Positions 1 to 6,218 of a stretch of DNA of 57,219 bases are shown in pieces. How positions within the stretch are numbered: position 1 is the first letter of the stretch; each line of letters starts with the position of its first letter. The translations under genes were made by a program, and so were the position numbers. A model generated the notes under the pieces. The model did no database searches. It worked only from the letters and a program-made list of their open reading frames with translations, and had not been told where the DNA came from. The stretch is from the NCBI RefSeq assembly GCF_001189245.1, contig NZ_LFIQ01000124.1, positions 76,533 through 133,751 of the forward strand. Direction: 5' to 3'. The stretch comes from Bradyrhizobium pachyrhizi. Its GTDB lineage: Bacteria > Pseudomonadota > Alphaproteobacteria > Rhizobiales > Xanthobacteraceae.

Positions 1-110
1 AGCCTTCCGTTGTTGAAACGAGCCGTGGCTCCAGCTTTGCAAACCATTCGGCGCTTCGCTTGCCCGGGACGACATCGAGTTTTGCGTCTACCGCCGAATC
101 GCACGTCTTG

Positions 111-353
111 TCAGCGATCCGCGCGAAATTCCTCCGGGCCGTCGAGCAAGTCACGCTTGCGGGCGGCCTGATCGAACTGGCTGGCGGAATGATCTGCCAT
201 TGCGTTGATGGCCGTGCCGGCCAGGTTCTGCGCACGTCGCCGTTGATCGTCGTGCCTCGATCGAACATCCCGATCCACGGCTCGCCGACGACAGATCTCA
301 TCGGAGATACGTTCCTGGAGGCATCCGTTGCCTCGATAAGATCGCCGCGTCAT
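111..353 (-). CDS. Doubtful small hypothetical protein downstream of rpsU
   Basis: Open frame of 80 codons, rich in Arg and Asp, 33 bases downstream of rpsU on the same strand. A purine-rich GCAGG lies just before the ATG. I recognise no domain, and the opposite strand is open across the same bases, so it could be chance coding in GC-rich DNA. No signal peptide or membrane segment is visible. I see no other gene in bases 1-386. Confidence 0.25.
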   Translation of the reverse strand: MTRRSYRGNGCLQERISDEICRRRAVDRDVRSRHDDQRRRAQNLAGTAINAMADHSASQFDQAARKRDLLDGPEEFRADR

Positions 354-386
354 CCTGCACGATCCTTCCAGCAGGATCGGTACGGG

Positions 387-683
387 CTAAGTCCCCCGTG
401 TGCCGCCTGCTTGCTGTGGCGATTGCCCTGGCGCCGAAGGTCTGGACGCCGGGAATTTGGGTTTCCGCGGAGGGGCCGCGATCAATCCATCCCGTATCGC
501 TTGCTTGCGGGCAAGCTTGCGGGCTCGCCGCACGGCCTCGGATTTCTCTCGAGCCCTTTTTTCTGACGGCTTTTCGAACGATCTGCGGCGCTTCATCTCT
601 CTAAAGACGCCCTCGCGCTGCAACCTCTTCTTTAGAACTCGAAGCGCCTGGTCGATGTTGTTGTCCCTGACAAGAACTTGCAA
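387..683 (-). CDS. rpsU: 30S ribosomal protein bS21
   Basis: Small basic protein of the 30S subunit that helps initiation-region pairing of mRNA and 16S rRNA. The family core is clear: the N-terminus MQVLVRDNNIDQALRVLKK, then REGVFREMKRR, then a long basic helix (EKPSEKRAREKSEAVRRARKLARK). At 98 aa it is longer than the E. coli protein because of a Pro/Ser/Gly-rich tail, usual in Rhizobiales. The start is a TTG at 683, chosen because the conserved N-terminus begins there and GAGAGGTGAT lies just upstream. It follows a roughly 240-base leader related to the cspA unit. Confidence 0.93.
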   Translation of the reverse strand: MQVLVRDNNIDQALRVLKKRLQREGVFREMKRRRSFEKPSEKRAREKSEAVRRARKLARKQAIRDGLIAAPPRKPKFPASRPSAPGQSPQQAGGTRGT

Positions 684-731
684 CGGATCACCTCTCTCGC
701 GCTACAACGCACATTGAATGAACACTACAAT

Positions 732-791
732 GGCCCGCTCCATCAGTGACAGAGCGGGCCGCACTACCATTCCAGTACATCCGTGGAACGG
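732..791 (-). promoter_or_regulatory. Double hairpin in the rpsU leader
   Basis: Two stem-loops lie in tandem before rpsU. Hairpin B has a perfect 9-bp stem (732-740 with 752-760, GGCCCGCTC/GAGCGGGCC) and an 11-nt loop. Hairpin A pairs 767-774 with 784-791 around the 9-nt loop 775-783. The same two hairpins, in the same order, follow cspA at 2413-2479, with an identical loop in hairpin A. Neither is followed by a strong U-tract, so a role in attenuation, RNA processing or translation is more likely than simple termination. This is inference. Confidence 0.6.
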
Positions 792-856
792 CAGCCGACC
801 AACAACATCGCGGAAGCTTCAGCCGCGGTGCTGCAAGCACGCGTCCTCGCTTTCAT
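764..856 (-). CDS. Candidate 30-aa leader ORF upstream of rpsU
   Basis: A 30-codon ATG frame inside the rpsU leader whose last codons run through hairpin A and end in STDVLEW. It occupies the position that the CspA coding region occupies in the related cspA unit. A small Cys-containing peptide (CSTAAEASAMLL then VGCRSTDV) would result. There is no strong ribosome binding site, so it may be an accident of the leader. It could equally be a regulatory upstream ORF. Confidence 0.25.
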   Translation of the reverse strand: MKARTRACSTAAEASAMLLVGCRSTDVLEW

Positions 857-862
857 CCGACG

Positions 863-1123
863 ATGTCTTTGGAAAAAGGTCCCGTGGAACCGATCTACAA
901 GGCTCAAGGCCAGTCGATCTACGAAACCTATGCACTTATCTCGGCTATGCAAGACGCAGTCGCTGATCATGAGAATTATATCCGACGGCTCAGCCACGCC
1001 GAGATCATGGCTGAACGGCGATGGCGGCTTGACCGTGAACGCGGAGCCGGTTCCCTAAAATCTTCACCGTTGCCGAGTAGCAAATTCGCTCCAACAGGCG
1101 CAGAGTACGTCGCTGCCGGATGA
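863..1123 (+). CDS. Small hypothetical protein antisense to the rpsU leader
   Basis: An 86-codon frame whose middle looks protein-like: QSIYETYALISAMQDAVADH then ENYIRRLSHAEIMAERRW, an amphipathic helical stretch. I recognise no named family. The start is uncertain: ATG 863 has no clear binding site, whereas GTG 884 is preceded by GGAAAAAGG at good spacing. The first 90 bases are also the rpsU promoter and leader on the other strand; the related cspA copy has a stop codon in this frame. The coding call is therefore moderate at best. Confidence 0.4.
   Translation: MSLEKGPVEPIYKAQGQSIYETYALISAMQDAVADHENYIRRLSHAEIMAERRWRLDRERGAGSLKSSPLPSSKFAPTGAEYVAAG
925..952 (-). promoter_or_regulatory. Probable rpsU promoter, paralogous to the cspA promoter
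   Basis: Read on the minus strand: TTGCAT (952-947), 16-nt spacer, TAGGTT (930-925). It aligns with the cspA promoter at 2826-2853 (TTGCCC, 16-nt spacer, TATGCT), and the alignment continues into the leader. Expected start of transcription is near 918, giving a leader of about 235 nt. It lies inside the plus-strand frame 863-1123. Confidence 0.5.
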
Positions 1124-1181
1124 CTATTGAGCGCCGGCACCTGAGAGCCTGGGCAGCTCCCGCCACCAAAGGGAGCCGAAG

Positions 1182-1415
1182 ATGGCAACCCGCTACTATT
1201 TCGATATCCGCAACGGCGAGCAACTCTATGCCGACAAACAGGGCATCGAGCTACGCGACGAGGAAACTGCCGCGCACGAAGCGATGCAGTCATTGCTCAG
1301 CATAGCCAAGGAGAACCCGCCTTTGGACAAACACAGTCTATTGGCGTTTGAGGTCCGGACGGACGAAGGGCCGCTATTTCAGGTCAGTCTCAGTCTCGGC
1401 ATCACAAGGTGCTAG
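1182..1415 (+). CDS. DUF6894 family protein
   Basis: A 77-aa protein opening with the family signature ATRYYFDIRNGEQLYADKQG, followed by LRDEETAAHEA, the usual DUF6894 pattern of a YYF-D-R-DG start, an acidic patch and a helix. Function is unknown; these small cytoplasmic proteins are abundant in Bradyrhizobium. GGGAGCCGAAG directly before the ATG is a good ribosome binding site. It converges on a second member of the same family (1438-1680). Confidence 0.8.
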   Translation: MATRYYFDIRNGEQLYADKQGIELRDEETAAHEAMQSLLSIAKENPPLDKHSLLAFEVRTDEGPLFQVSLSLGITRC

Positions 1416-1437
1416 CCGCTGCGCTACGCAGCCAGAC

Positions 1438-1680
1438 TCAAGAATCCAGCCGGCAACTGCGCCAAGCGATGGCCACCTCAAGCACGGGCCCATCGCCGTC
1501 CCGGACCTCGATGGCAATCTGATGGAAATTGTGACCGCGAAAGGAATCCCGAATGACGTCGGCCAAGGCGCGCGCAGCCTCCTCCTGAACCGCACCGAAG
1601 CTGGACATCTCCATGCCCTCTTCGTCGATCGCCAGGCCGCCGCCATCACGAAGATCGAAATAATAGCGCGTCATCGGCAT
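1438..1680 (-). CDS. DUF6894 family protein (second copy)
   Basis: An 80-aa protein with MTRYYFDLRDGGGLAIDEEG at its start and AIEVRDGDGPVLEVAI near the end, matching the DUF6894 layout. It is only distantly similar to the convergent neighbour at 1182-1415, so this is a diverged pair rather than a recent duplication. The start could be either of two in-frame ATGs six bases apart; the second fits the family N-terminus better. Function unknown. Confidence 0.78.
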   Translation of the reverse strand: MPMTRYYFDLRDGGGLAIDEEGMEMSSFGAVQEEAARALADVIRDSFRGHNFHQIAIEVRDGDGPVLEVAIAWRSCRLDS

Positions 1681-1769
1681 GGTAATTTGCCCCGGCTCTC
1701 GATTGTTCCTGCGAAGACCGAGGAATGTGGCCGGTGAGGACAGAGGCGCGCGAGCCGTCCGGGTGAGTC

Positions 1770-2011
1770 ATGACCGCAAAAGCGAGAGAGTTCCTTGATT
1801 TCTGGATTGAAACAGCGTCCACGCTGCCGAGCGATATGGAACGCCGGGTGCCTCGCAGGACGTTGCCGAGTTGGCGCACCGGTGCGTCGAGATGGCGGGA
1901 CAGCAAGGCCTGACGGAACAGGATCTGCGTGAGGCGGCCGGCGATATCACTGACTACATCAGGATCAGACTGAAGGCGGCGAACAGGAAGGAGGCCGATC
2001 GTCCCAAATAG
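1770..2011 (+). pseudogene. DUF768-like gene broken by a 1-base frameshift
   Basis: Frame one begins MTAKAREFLDFWIETAS and reads to about base 1840. The remainder continues in another frame as PGASQDVAELAHRCVEMAGQ, then GLTEQDLREAAGDITDYIRI, ending at TAG 2009-2011. Together these give the full-length (about 80 aa) small rhizobial DUF768 pattern, so one base appears to be missing near 1840. A sequencing error would give the same picture. Function of the family is unknown. Confidence 0.7.
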
Positions 2012-2125
2012 TTCGGGCAACGACCAAGCTTCGCGACCTGAACGTAGCGGCCGAAGCCGCGAAACAACAGGTCCGCTTCAGCAACGTATCAGCGACGGAC
2101 TCGAAGACGTGCGTGATTGCGCAGC

Positions 2126-2383
2126 TTAGCGCACGATGCGCTTGACCCGCTTGGTTCTCTTGGCAGCCACAGATGCCGCGCCTGCGGGTGCAGCGCCAGC
2201 CTGCGCGGCCGCCTCGGCGTCACGCGCTTCACGGAGAGCCCGCAGGCGCACCATGTTCTTGCGCACGGCGATCGCATCGCGCTCGACCTCAGCGATTGCC
2301 TGCGCACCGGCCTCGGCGGCAAGCCGCTGGCGCTGGGCCTTGGCCAGGCGCTCGGCAGAAAGTTCTTCCGGCTTCTTGGCCAT
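2126..2383 (-). CDS. Small Ala/Arg/Lys-rich hypothetical protein downstream of cspA
   Basis: An 85-aa, strongly basic protein: MAKKPEELSAERLAKAQRQR, a long predicted helix, then an Ala-rich linker and a basic tail (AAKRTKRVKRIVR). I do not recognise a named domain; composition suggests nucleic-acid or ribosome association, which is inference. It lies about 30 bases beyond the second hairpin after cspA, in the position rpsU holds relative to its own hairpins. It has the look of a real gene despite its biased composition. Confidence 0.6.
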   Translation of the reverse strand: MAKKPEELSAERLAKAQRQRLAAEAGAQAIAEVERDAIAVRKNMVRLRALREARDAEAAAQAGAAPAGAASVAAKRTKRVKRIVR

Positions 2384-2412
2384 GAGCGAATGAGCCCTTT
2401 GAAAAGCAGCGT

Positions 2413-2479
2413 GACCCGCTCAACCCATCAGAGGATCGAGCGGGCCGCGGCTGTCATCCCAGTACATCCGTGGAATGAC
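2413..2479 (-). promoter_or_regulatory. Double hairpin 3' of cspA
   Basis: Hairpin A pairs 2453-2461 with 2471-2479 around the loop 2462-2470 (GTACATCCG on the plus strand, identical to the loop at 775-783). Hairpin B pairs CCCGCTC 2415-2421 with GAGCGGG 2438-2444. The outer stem of hairpin A differs from the rpsU copy by partly compensatory changes. It may end or process the cspA mRNA, or control the basic protein gene that follows. Confidence 0.6.
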
Positions 2480-2487
2480 AGATCGAT

Positions 2488-2697
2488 TCAAGCCAGCCGA
2501 AGATCTTCGGCGCTGGTCTTGCCACGCATTTTGTCGATCTTGAGTTCGAACGACAGCTTCTGGCCCTCGGCGAGACCGCCAAGTCCGGCCCGCTCGACAG
2601 CGCTGATGTGAACGAACACGTCATTCGTGCCGTCATCGGGCTGAATGAAACCGAAGCCCTTCTGGCCGTTGAACCACTTCACAGTACCTGTAGGCAT
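2488..2697 (-). CDS. cspA: Cold shock protein CspA family
   Basis: A 69-aa single CSD (OB fold) RNA chaperone that binds single-stranded RNA. Visible motifs are RNP1-like NGQKGFGFI and RNP2-like VFVHISAVERAG, and the N-terminus PTGTVKWFNGQKGFGF is nearly the family consensus. The start at 2697 is chosen for this N-terminus and for GGAGAAG just upstream; a longer in-frame start at 2748 would add a non-conserved extension. A leader of about 120 nt, as in many cold shock genes, separates it from its promoter. Confidence 0.95.
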   Translation of the reverse strand: MPTGTVKWFNGQKGFGFIQPDDGTNDVFVHISAVERAGLGGLAEGQKLSFELKIDKMRGKTSAEDLRLA

Positions 2698-2825
2698 TTG
2701 TCTTCTCCAAAGCGGACGCACGTGAATTCGCGCTTGGTTCCGCATCATCCTTCAACCGACGATGTTCTTTGGAAAAGGGCCGCTTTGACCATTCAACAAG
2801 GCACAACGGCAAATCGAACGCCGCA

Positions 2826-2853
2826 AGCATACACACTTAATCCGCTAGGGCAA
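2826..2853 (-). promoter_or_regulatory. Probable cspA promoter
   Basis: On the minus strand TTGCCC (2853-2848), 16-nt spacer and TATGCT (2831-2826) precede the leader by the expected distance. The leader then carries a block (2756-2777) nearly identical to one in the rpsU leader (857-878). The -35 end abuts the remnant of an acyl-CoA dehydrogenase gene. Confidence 0.55.
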
Positions 2854-2867
2854 GTTCGGAAGCGCCC

Positions 2868-3180
2868 AAGCTGCGCAACGCGCACGCCGCGCTGGAGCGC
2901 ATCAGCAAATGGCTGCTCGAGCGCCTCGGCGCCGAACGAGGCACTGGCCGGCGCAACGCCCTATCTGCGGCTGTTCGCCGCAACGGCCGGTGGCTGCATG
3001 CTCGCCGGCGAGGCGCTGGCCGCCAAGGCGAACGGCGAAGCCGAGCCGCAGCGCTATGTCGCGCTGGCGCGCTTCTTCGCCGAGAACATCGCCGTACAGG
3101 CGCCGTCGCTGGAAAAGACCGTGACCGAAAGCGCCGAGGCGGTGACCGGCGCGGACGCGGTACTGGCGGGGTACGACGCC
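2868..3180 (+). pseudogene. C-terminal fragment of an acyl-CoA dehydrogenase, frameshifted
   Basis: The translation KLRNAHAALERISKWLLERL, after a frame change near 2928, continues APNEALAGATPYLRLFAATA, ARFFAENIAVQAPSLEKTV and SAEAVTGADAVLAG. This is the C-terminal extension of large (about 590 aa) FadE-type acyl-CoA dehydrogenases. The FAD-binding and catalytic parts are missing, the frame is broken and the stop codon is lost (the frame reads on into the next gene). It is a relic with no expected activity. Confidence 0.75.
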
Positions 3181-3405
3181 CTCCCTGGCCATAGGCCGCG
3201 CCGCATTCACAGCCGTCGTCCTGGCGAAGGCCGCGACGACACCGAATGTGTTGCACGGTCAGTTCGTCATACATCCGCGTTCTCGCGACACGATCTGTCC
3301 GAGCTTTGCGCTTCGTTCCGCCCTCTCCTCAAGCAGAGGGCGCAGGGAAAGCGGAGGTGCCCGACTCCGCCGTCATCGACGATTCCCGACCGGGAGCGGA
3401 CATCC

Positions 3406-4119
3406 ATGGCTCCGCTGAAAGACCCGATCACGAAGCCCGTAAAAACCCGTGTTGTTGACACTGGAAAACACAGCTACAGGTTCCATGAATTGCAGGTTGA
3501 GCGGCTTGGTTTGCGTGGGACGATTTACCTTGTGGATGATGACCCTGAGTTCAGCGGCGCTGCCCAGCGTCTGCTGGAGCTGGCAGGCTATCATGTCCAA
3601 TCCTTTCCGTCAGCAGAGCGGCTGCTGGCGCAGCAGCTCCACCAGAATAGGGTTGACTGCATACTGCTTGATGTTCGCCTGCCGGCAATCACTGGCCCCG
3701 ACTTGCAGCAGCAGCTGATTGCGCAGAACGTCGAGCTCCCGATCATCTTTCTTTCCGGGTACGAAGACATACCGATCACGGTTCGTACCATCAAATCTGG
3801 CGCCGAGGATTTTCTGAGGAAGCCGGTCACGGCCGAAATTCTGCTTTCCACGATCGAACGTGCAATTGATAAGCACAAGACCTCCCAGCAGCGTCGAGAA
3901 GAAAAAGCGATTCACCGCACCAACGCGGCCAAGCTCACTCCGCGAGAGCGCGATGTGTTCGAACGGGTCGTTGAGGGCAAATTAAACAAGCAGATCGCAA
4001 ATGAATTTGGTTCGACCGTGCGCACCATCAAGGCGCACCGTCAACGAGTGATGGAGAAAATGCAGGCCCGATCGCTTGCCGAACTCGTCTTGATGGCCGA
4101 GCAACTCAAGCCGAGCTGA
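3406..4119 (+). CDS. FixJ/NarL-type two-component response regulator
   Basis: A 237-aa cytoplasmic transcription factor. Residues about 38-150 form a receiver domain with the acidic pocket DDD 44-46, phospho-acceptor Asp89 (DCILLDVRLPAITG), LSGYED and the FLRKP lysine. Residues about 175-232 form a LuxR/FixJ-type helix-turn-helix (LTPRERDVFERVVEGKLNKQ). The frame is open far upstream but the ATG at 3406 is chosen because GGGAGCGG precedes it and the upstream part is a pseudogene. The gene for its probable partner kinase begins 45 bases downstream. Confidence 0.9.
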   Translation: MAPLKDPITKPVKTRVVDTGKHSYRFHELQVERLGLRGTIYLVDDDPEFSGAAQRLLELAGYHVQSFPSAERLLAQQLHQNRVDCILLDVRLPAITGPDLQQQLIAQNVELPIIFLSGYEDIPITVRTIKSGAEDFLRKPVTAEILLSTIERAIDKHKTSQQRREEKAIHRTNAAKLTPRERDVFERVVEGKLNKQIANEFGSTVRTIKAHRQRVMEKMQARSLAELVLMAEQLKPS

Positions 4120-4164
4120 TTTCGATCTCATTCCGGCAGACGGCCATCCTCTTGAGGGACGAAG

Positions 4165-5745
4165 ATGATTACAAGGCAAATCACGTCGCCTCACGAAGAC
4201 GAATTTCCTCTGGTGATTCCTCTCATGCCCGCAACGCGCGAACATCGCCGCGCGGCCATGTGGGTGGTGGCCGCGCTGTTTGTCCTCGCCGCCTGTATCG
4301 CGCCGTTTGCGAGCGTACAGATCGGCAGGGTCGACGCATTTGTTCCAGTCCTGCAGACAGTGCTAAGCGCCGCCGATCTGCTGACCGCTACGCTGCTGTT
4401 CGGACAGTATTCTGTGCAACCTCGGCGCGGACTATTGGCCGTCGCCGGTGCATATCTCTTCAGCGGCGCGTTTGCCTTCTTGCAGACACTGAGCTTTCCC
4501 GGTGGTTATGGCCCAAACGGAATACTCGGCGATGGCTTCGATACACCGGCGTGGTTTTTTGTTTTCTGGCACACCACGTTTCCACTGAGCATCCTGGCAT
4601 ACACGCTTCTCAAGGATAAGACGGAGCGAGGCGCCGCCGCCCGGTCGACGAGAGCGAGCATCATAGCGACAATATGCGCCGTCCTCACCACCGTTGCTGC
4701 ACTGACGTGGACCGTGACAGCGTGGGTGAACCACTTGCCGAGCTTCTACAGCGGGAGCGTTACCCTGCAAACGCGGTTCGGGAGCCAGATCAACATTGCG
4801 CTCTGGCTCGTGGGCGCGGCAACGTTGGCGGTCTTGTTCAGCCGCCGACGCACAATTCTGGACATGTGGCTGATGGTGACGCTTGTCGCCTGGATGCCGA
4901 ACTTTCTCGTAGCGGCGGTCGCCAGCTCCGTTCGCTTCTCTGTCGGCTGGTACGCCGCGCGCGGCTTCGCGCTGGTAGCGAGCTGCATGCTGCTATGCGT
5001 CCTGCTAACGGAGCTGATGGTGCTGTACTCCCGTCTGGCCAGCGCGCTAATTCTCCAGCGGCGAGAACGGGCCAATCAGCTTATGAGCATCGACGCTGCG
5101 ACGGCCGCAATCGCGCACGAAATCAGATCTCCCCTCGGCTCGATCACCTTGAACACGAGCATTGCGCTTAATCAGCTCGCCGCCGAGCCGCCCGACCTTG
5201 AGGAGATCGACGTTGTCCTGAAGGACATCGAGCGCGCCAGCCTGAGCGTTGACTCGACGATCACGAGCATCCGCAGTCTGTTCAAGAGCGCCTCCAATCG
5301 CTCCAGGATGCAGATCGAGGATGTGGTGTGCCAGGTCTTGCGTTTGATGCAACATGATCTGCAAACTAACCAGATATCCGTCTCGACCAGCTTTTCCGAT
5401 CACCCTCACGCAGTCACGGGCAATCGGGCTCAATTGCAGCAAGTGGTGTTGAATATCGTGAAGAATGGCGTTGAGGCCATGGCGTCGATACCAGTTGATC
5501 AACGAAAGCTAACCGTTTCGACCCGTATCGACCAACGCTGGATCGTTCTGAACGTCCGGGATGCCGGAGTTGGCATACCTCAGCACACCAACGTCTTTGA
5601 TGCGTTCTTCACGACCAAAGCCGATGGGATGGGATTGGGTCTCGCAATTTGTCGCACGATCATCGATCGGCATGGGGGAATGCTGGCGCTTGTTGCGACA
5701 GGCAGCCAAGGCACGGAATTTGAGGTCAGGCTGCCGATCGCGTAG
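4165..5745 (+). CDS. MASE4-type membrane sensor histidine kinase
   Basis: A 526-aa inner-membrane kinase. Residues about 25-290 contain seven or eight hydrophobic segments resembling the MASE4 sensor domain (APFASVQIGRVDAFVPVLQT, DLLTATLLFGQY, FVFWHTTFPLSILAY). Residues about 305-525 are HisKA and HATPase: His318 in AIAHEIRSPLGS, Asn434 in NIVKNGVEA, then DAGVGIP and TKADGMGLGLAI. The signal sensed by MASE4 is not known. Start fixed by GAGGGACGAAG before the ATG. It probably phosphorylates the regulator encoded just upstream. Confidence 0.9.
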   Translation: MITRQITSPHEDEFPLVIPLMPATREHRRAAMWVVAALFVLAACIAPFASVQIGRVDAFVPVLQTVLSAADLLTATLLFGQYSVQPRRGLLAVAGAYLFSGAFAFLQTLSFPGGYGPNGILGDGFDTPAWFFVFWHTTFPLSILAYTLLKDKTERGAAARSTRASIIATICAVLTTVAALTWTVTAWVNHLPSFYSGSVTLQTRFGSQINIALWLVGAATLAVLFSRRRTILDMWLMVTLVAWMPNFLVAAVASSVRFSVGWYAARGFALVASCMLLCVLLTELMVLYSRLASALILQRRERANQLMSIDAATAAIAHEIRSPLGSITLNTSIALNQLAAEPPDLEEIDVVLKDIERASLSVDSTITSIRSLFKSASNRSRMQIEDVVCQVLRLMQHDLQTNQISVSTSFSDHPHAVTGNRAQLQQVVLNIVKNGVEAMASIPVDQRKLTVSTRIDQRWIVLNVRDAGVGIPQHTNVFDAFFTTKADGMGLGLAICRTIIDRHGGMLALVATGSQGTEFEVRLPIA

Positions 5746-5746
5746 C

Positions 5747-6061
5747 CTAGCGCGAACGGGGCATTTTAATACCGAGAGCCCGCTCGGCCGCAGACATGAC
5801 CGTGGACTGCGGGCTCGTTTGGCAGAAATCCTTCACGGTCTTTGCAGCTTGCGCGAACTGATACAGGTCGACCACGGTGTTGTGCACGCTCGCGTTGTAA
5901 TACCCGCTGAGCCACATGGTGACACCGGCAAAATCCTGGAAGTCGAGCCTGGCCAGCTCGCGGCAGGTCATCCTGCTCATGTCGACGACCAGCTTTTCTT
6001 CCGCCTTGCCGGACGCATTCGACAACAACAAAACCGTGATTGTGATCAGCAGCTTTCTCAT
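5747..6061 (-). CDS. HdeA/HdeB-like secreted protein
   Basis: A 104-aa protein with a signal peptide (MRKLLITITVLLLSNASGKA) and a mature part with the HdeA/HdeB pattern: TCRELARLDFQDFAGVTMWL, SGYYNA, then DFCQTSP; the two Cys would form the family disulphide. HdeA and HdeB are periplasmic acid-stress chaperones; whether this relative has that activity is inferred. Start chosen at 6061 for GGGGGTGAT and the signal peptide. Its stop lies one base from the kinase stop. A FixK/FNR-type box is 91 bases upstream. Confidence 0.82.
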   Translation of the reverse strand: MRKLLITITVLLLSNASGKAEEKLVVDMSRMTCRELARLDFQDFAGVTMWLSGYYNASVHNTVVDLYQFAQAAKTVKDFCQTSPQSTVMSAAERALGIKMPRSR

Positions 6062-6151
6062 ATCACCCCCAATATTTGTTCGGCTCCGCATCCGGTCCGA
6101 CGTCTGCTCGGCTGCCGTGCTCCCGAAATCCATTATCGTTGGACCGGCTCC

Positions 6152-6165
6152 TTGATCTAAATCAA
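6152..6165. promoter_or_regulatory. FNR/FixK-type box in a divergent promoter region
   Basis: The perfect inverted repeat TTGATCTAAATCAA matches the TTGAT-N4-ATCAA consensus of FNR/FixK regulators. It sits between two divergent secreted-protein genes. For the rightward gene a class II arrangement would put the -10 at about 6188-6193 (CAGACT, weak) and leave about 20 nt of leader with AGGGAGGA. For the leftward gene GATAAT lies 14 nt beyond the box, which is shorter than standard. Control by oxygen is inference. Confidence 0.65.
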
Positions 6166-6218
6166 GCGAGCGACGGCGCAGGTGCTCCAGACTGGTCGCG
6201 ACCTTAGGGAGGACCGGC

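Noticed and set aside
60..566. A 168-codon plus-strand frame over rpsU
   Set aside because: It runs antisense through the clear rpsU gene and has low-complexity composition.
2608..3405. Upstream extension of the response regulator to 503 codons
   Set aside because: The extra part covers an antisense cspA leader and a broken acyl-CoA dehydrogenase tail, and the ATG at 3406 has its own binding site.
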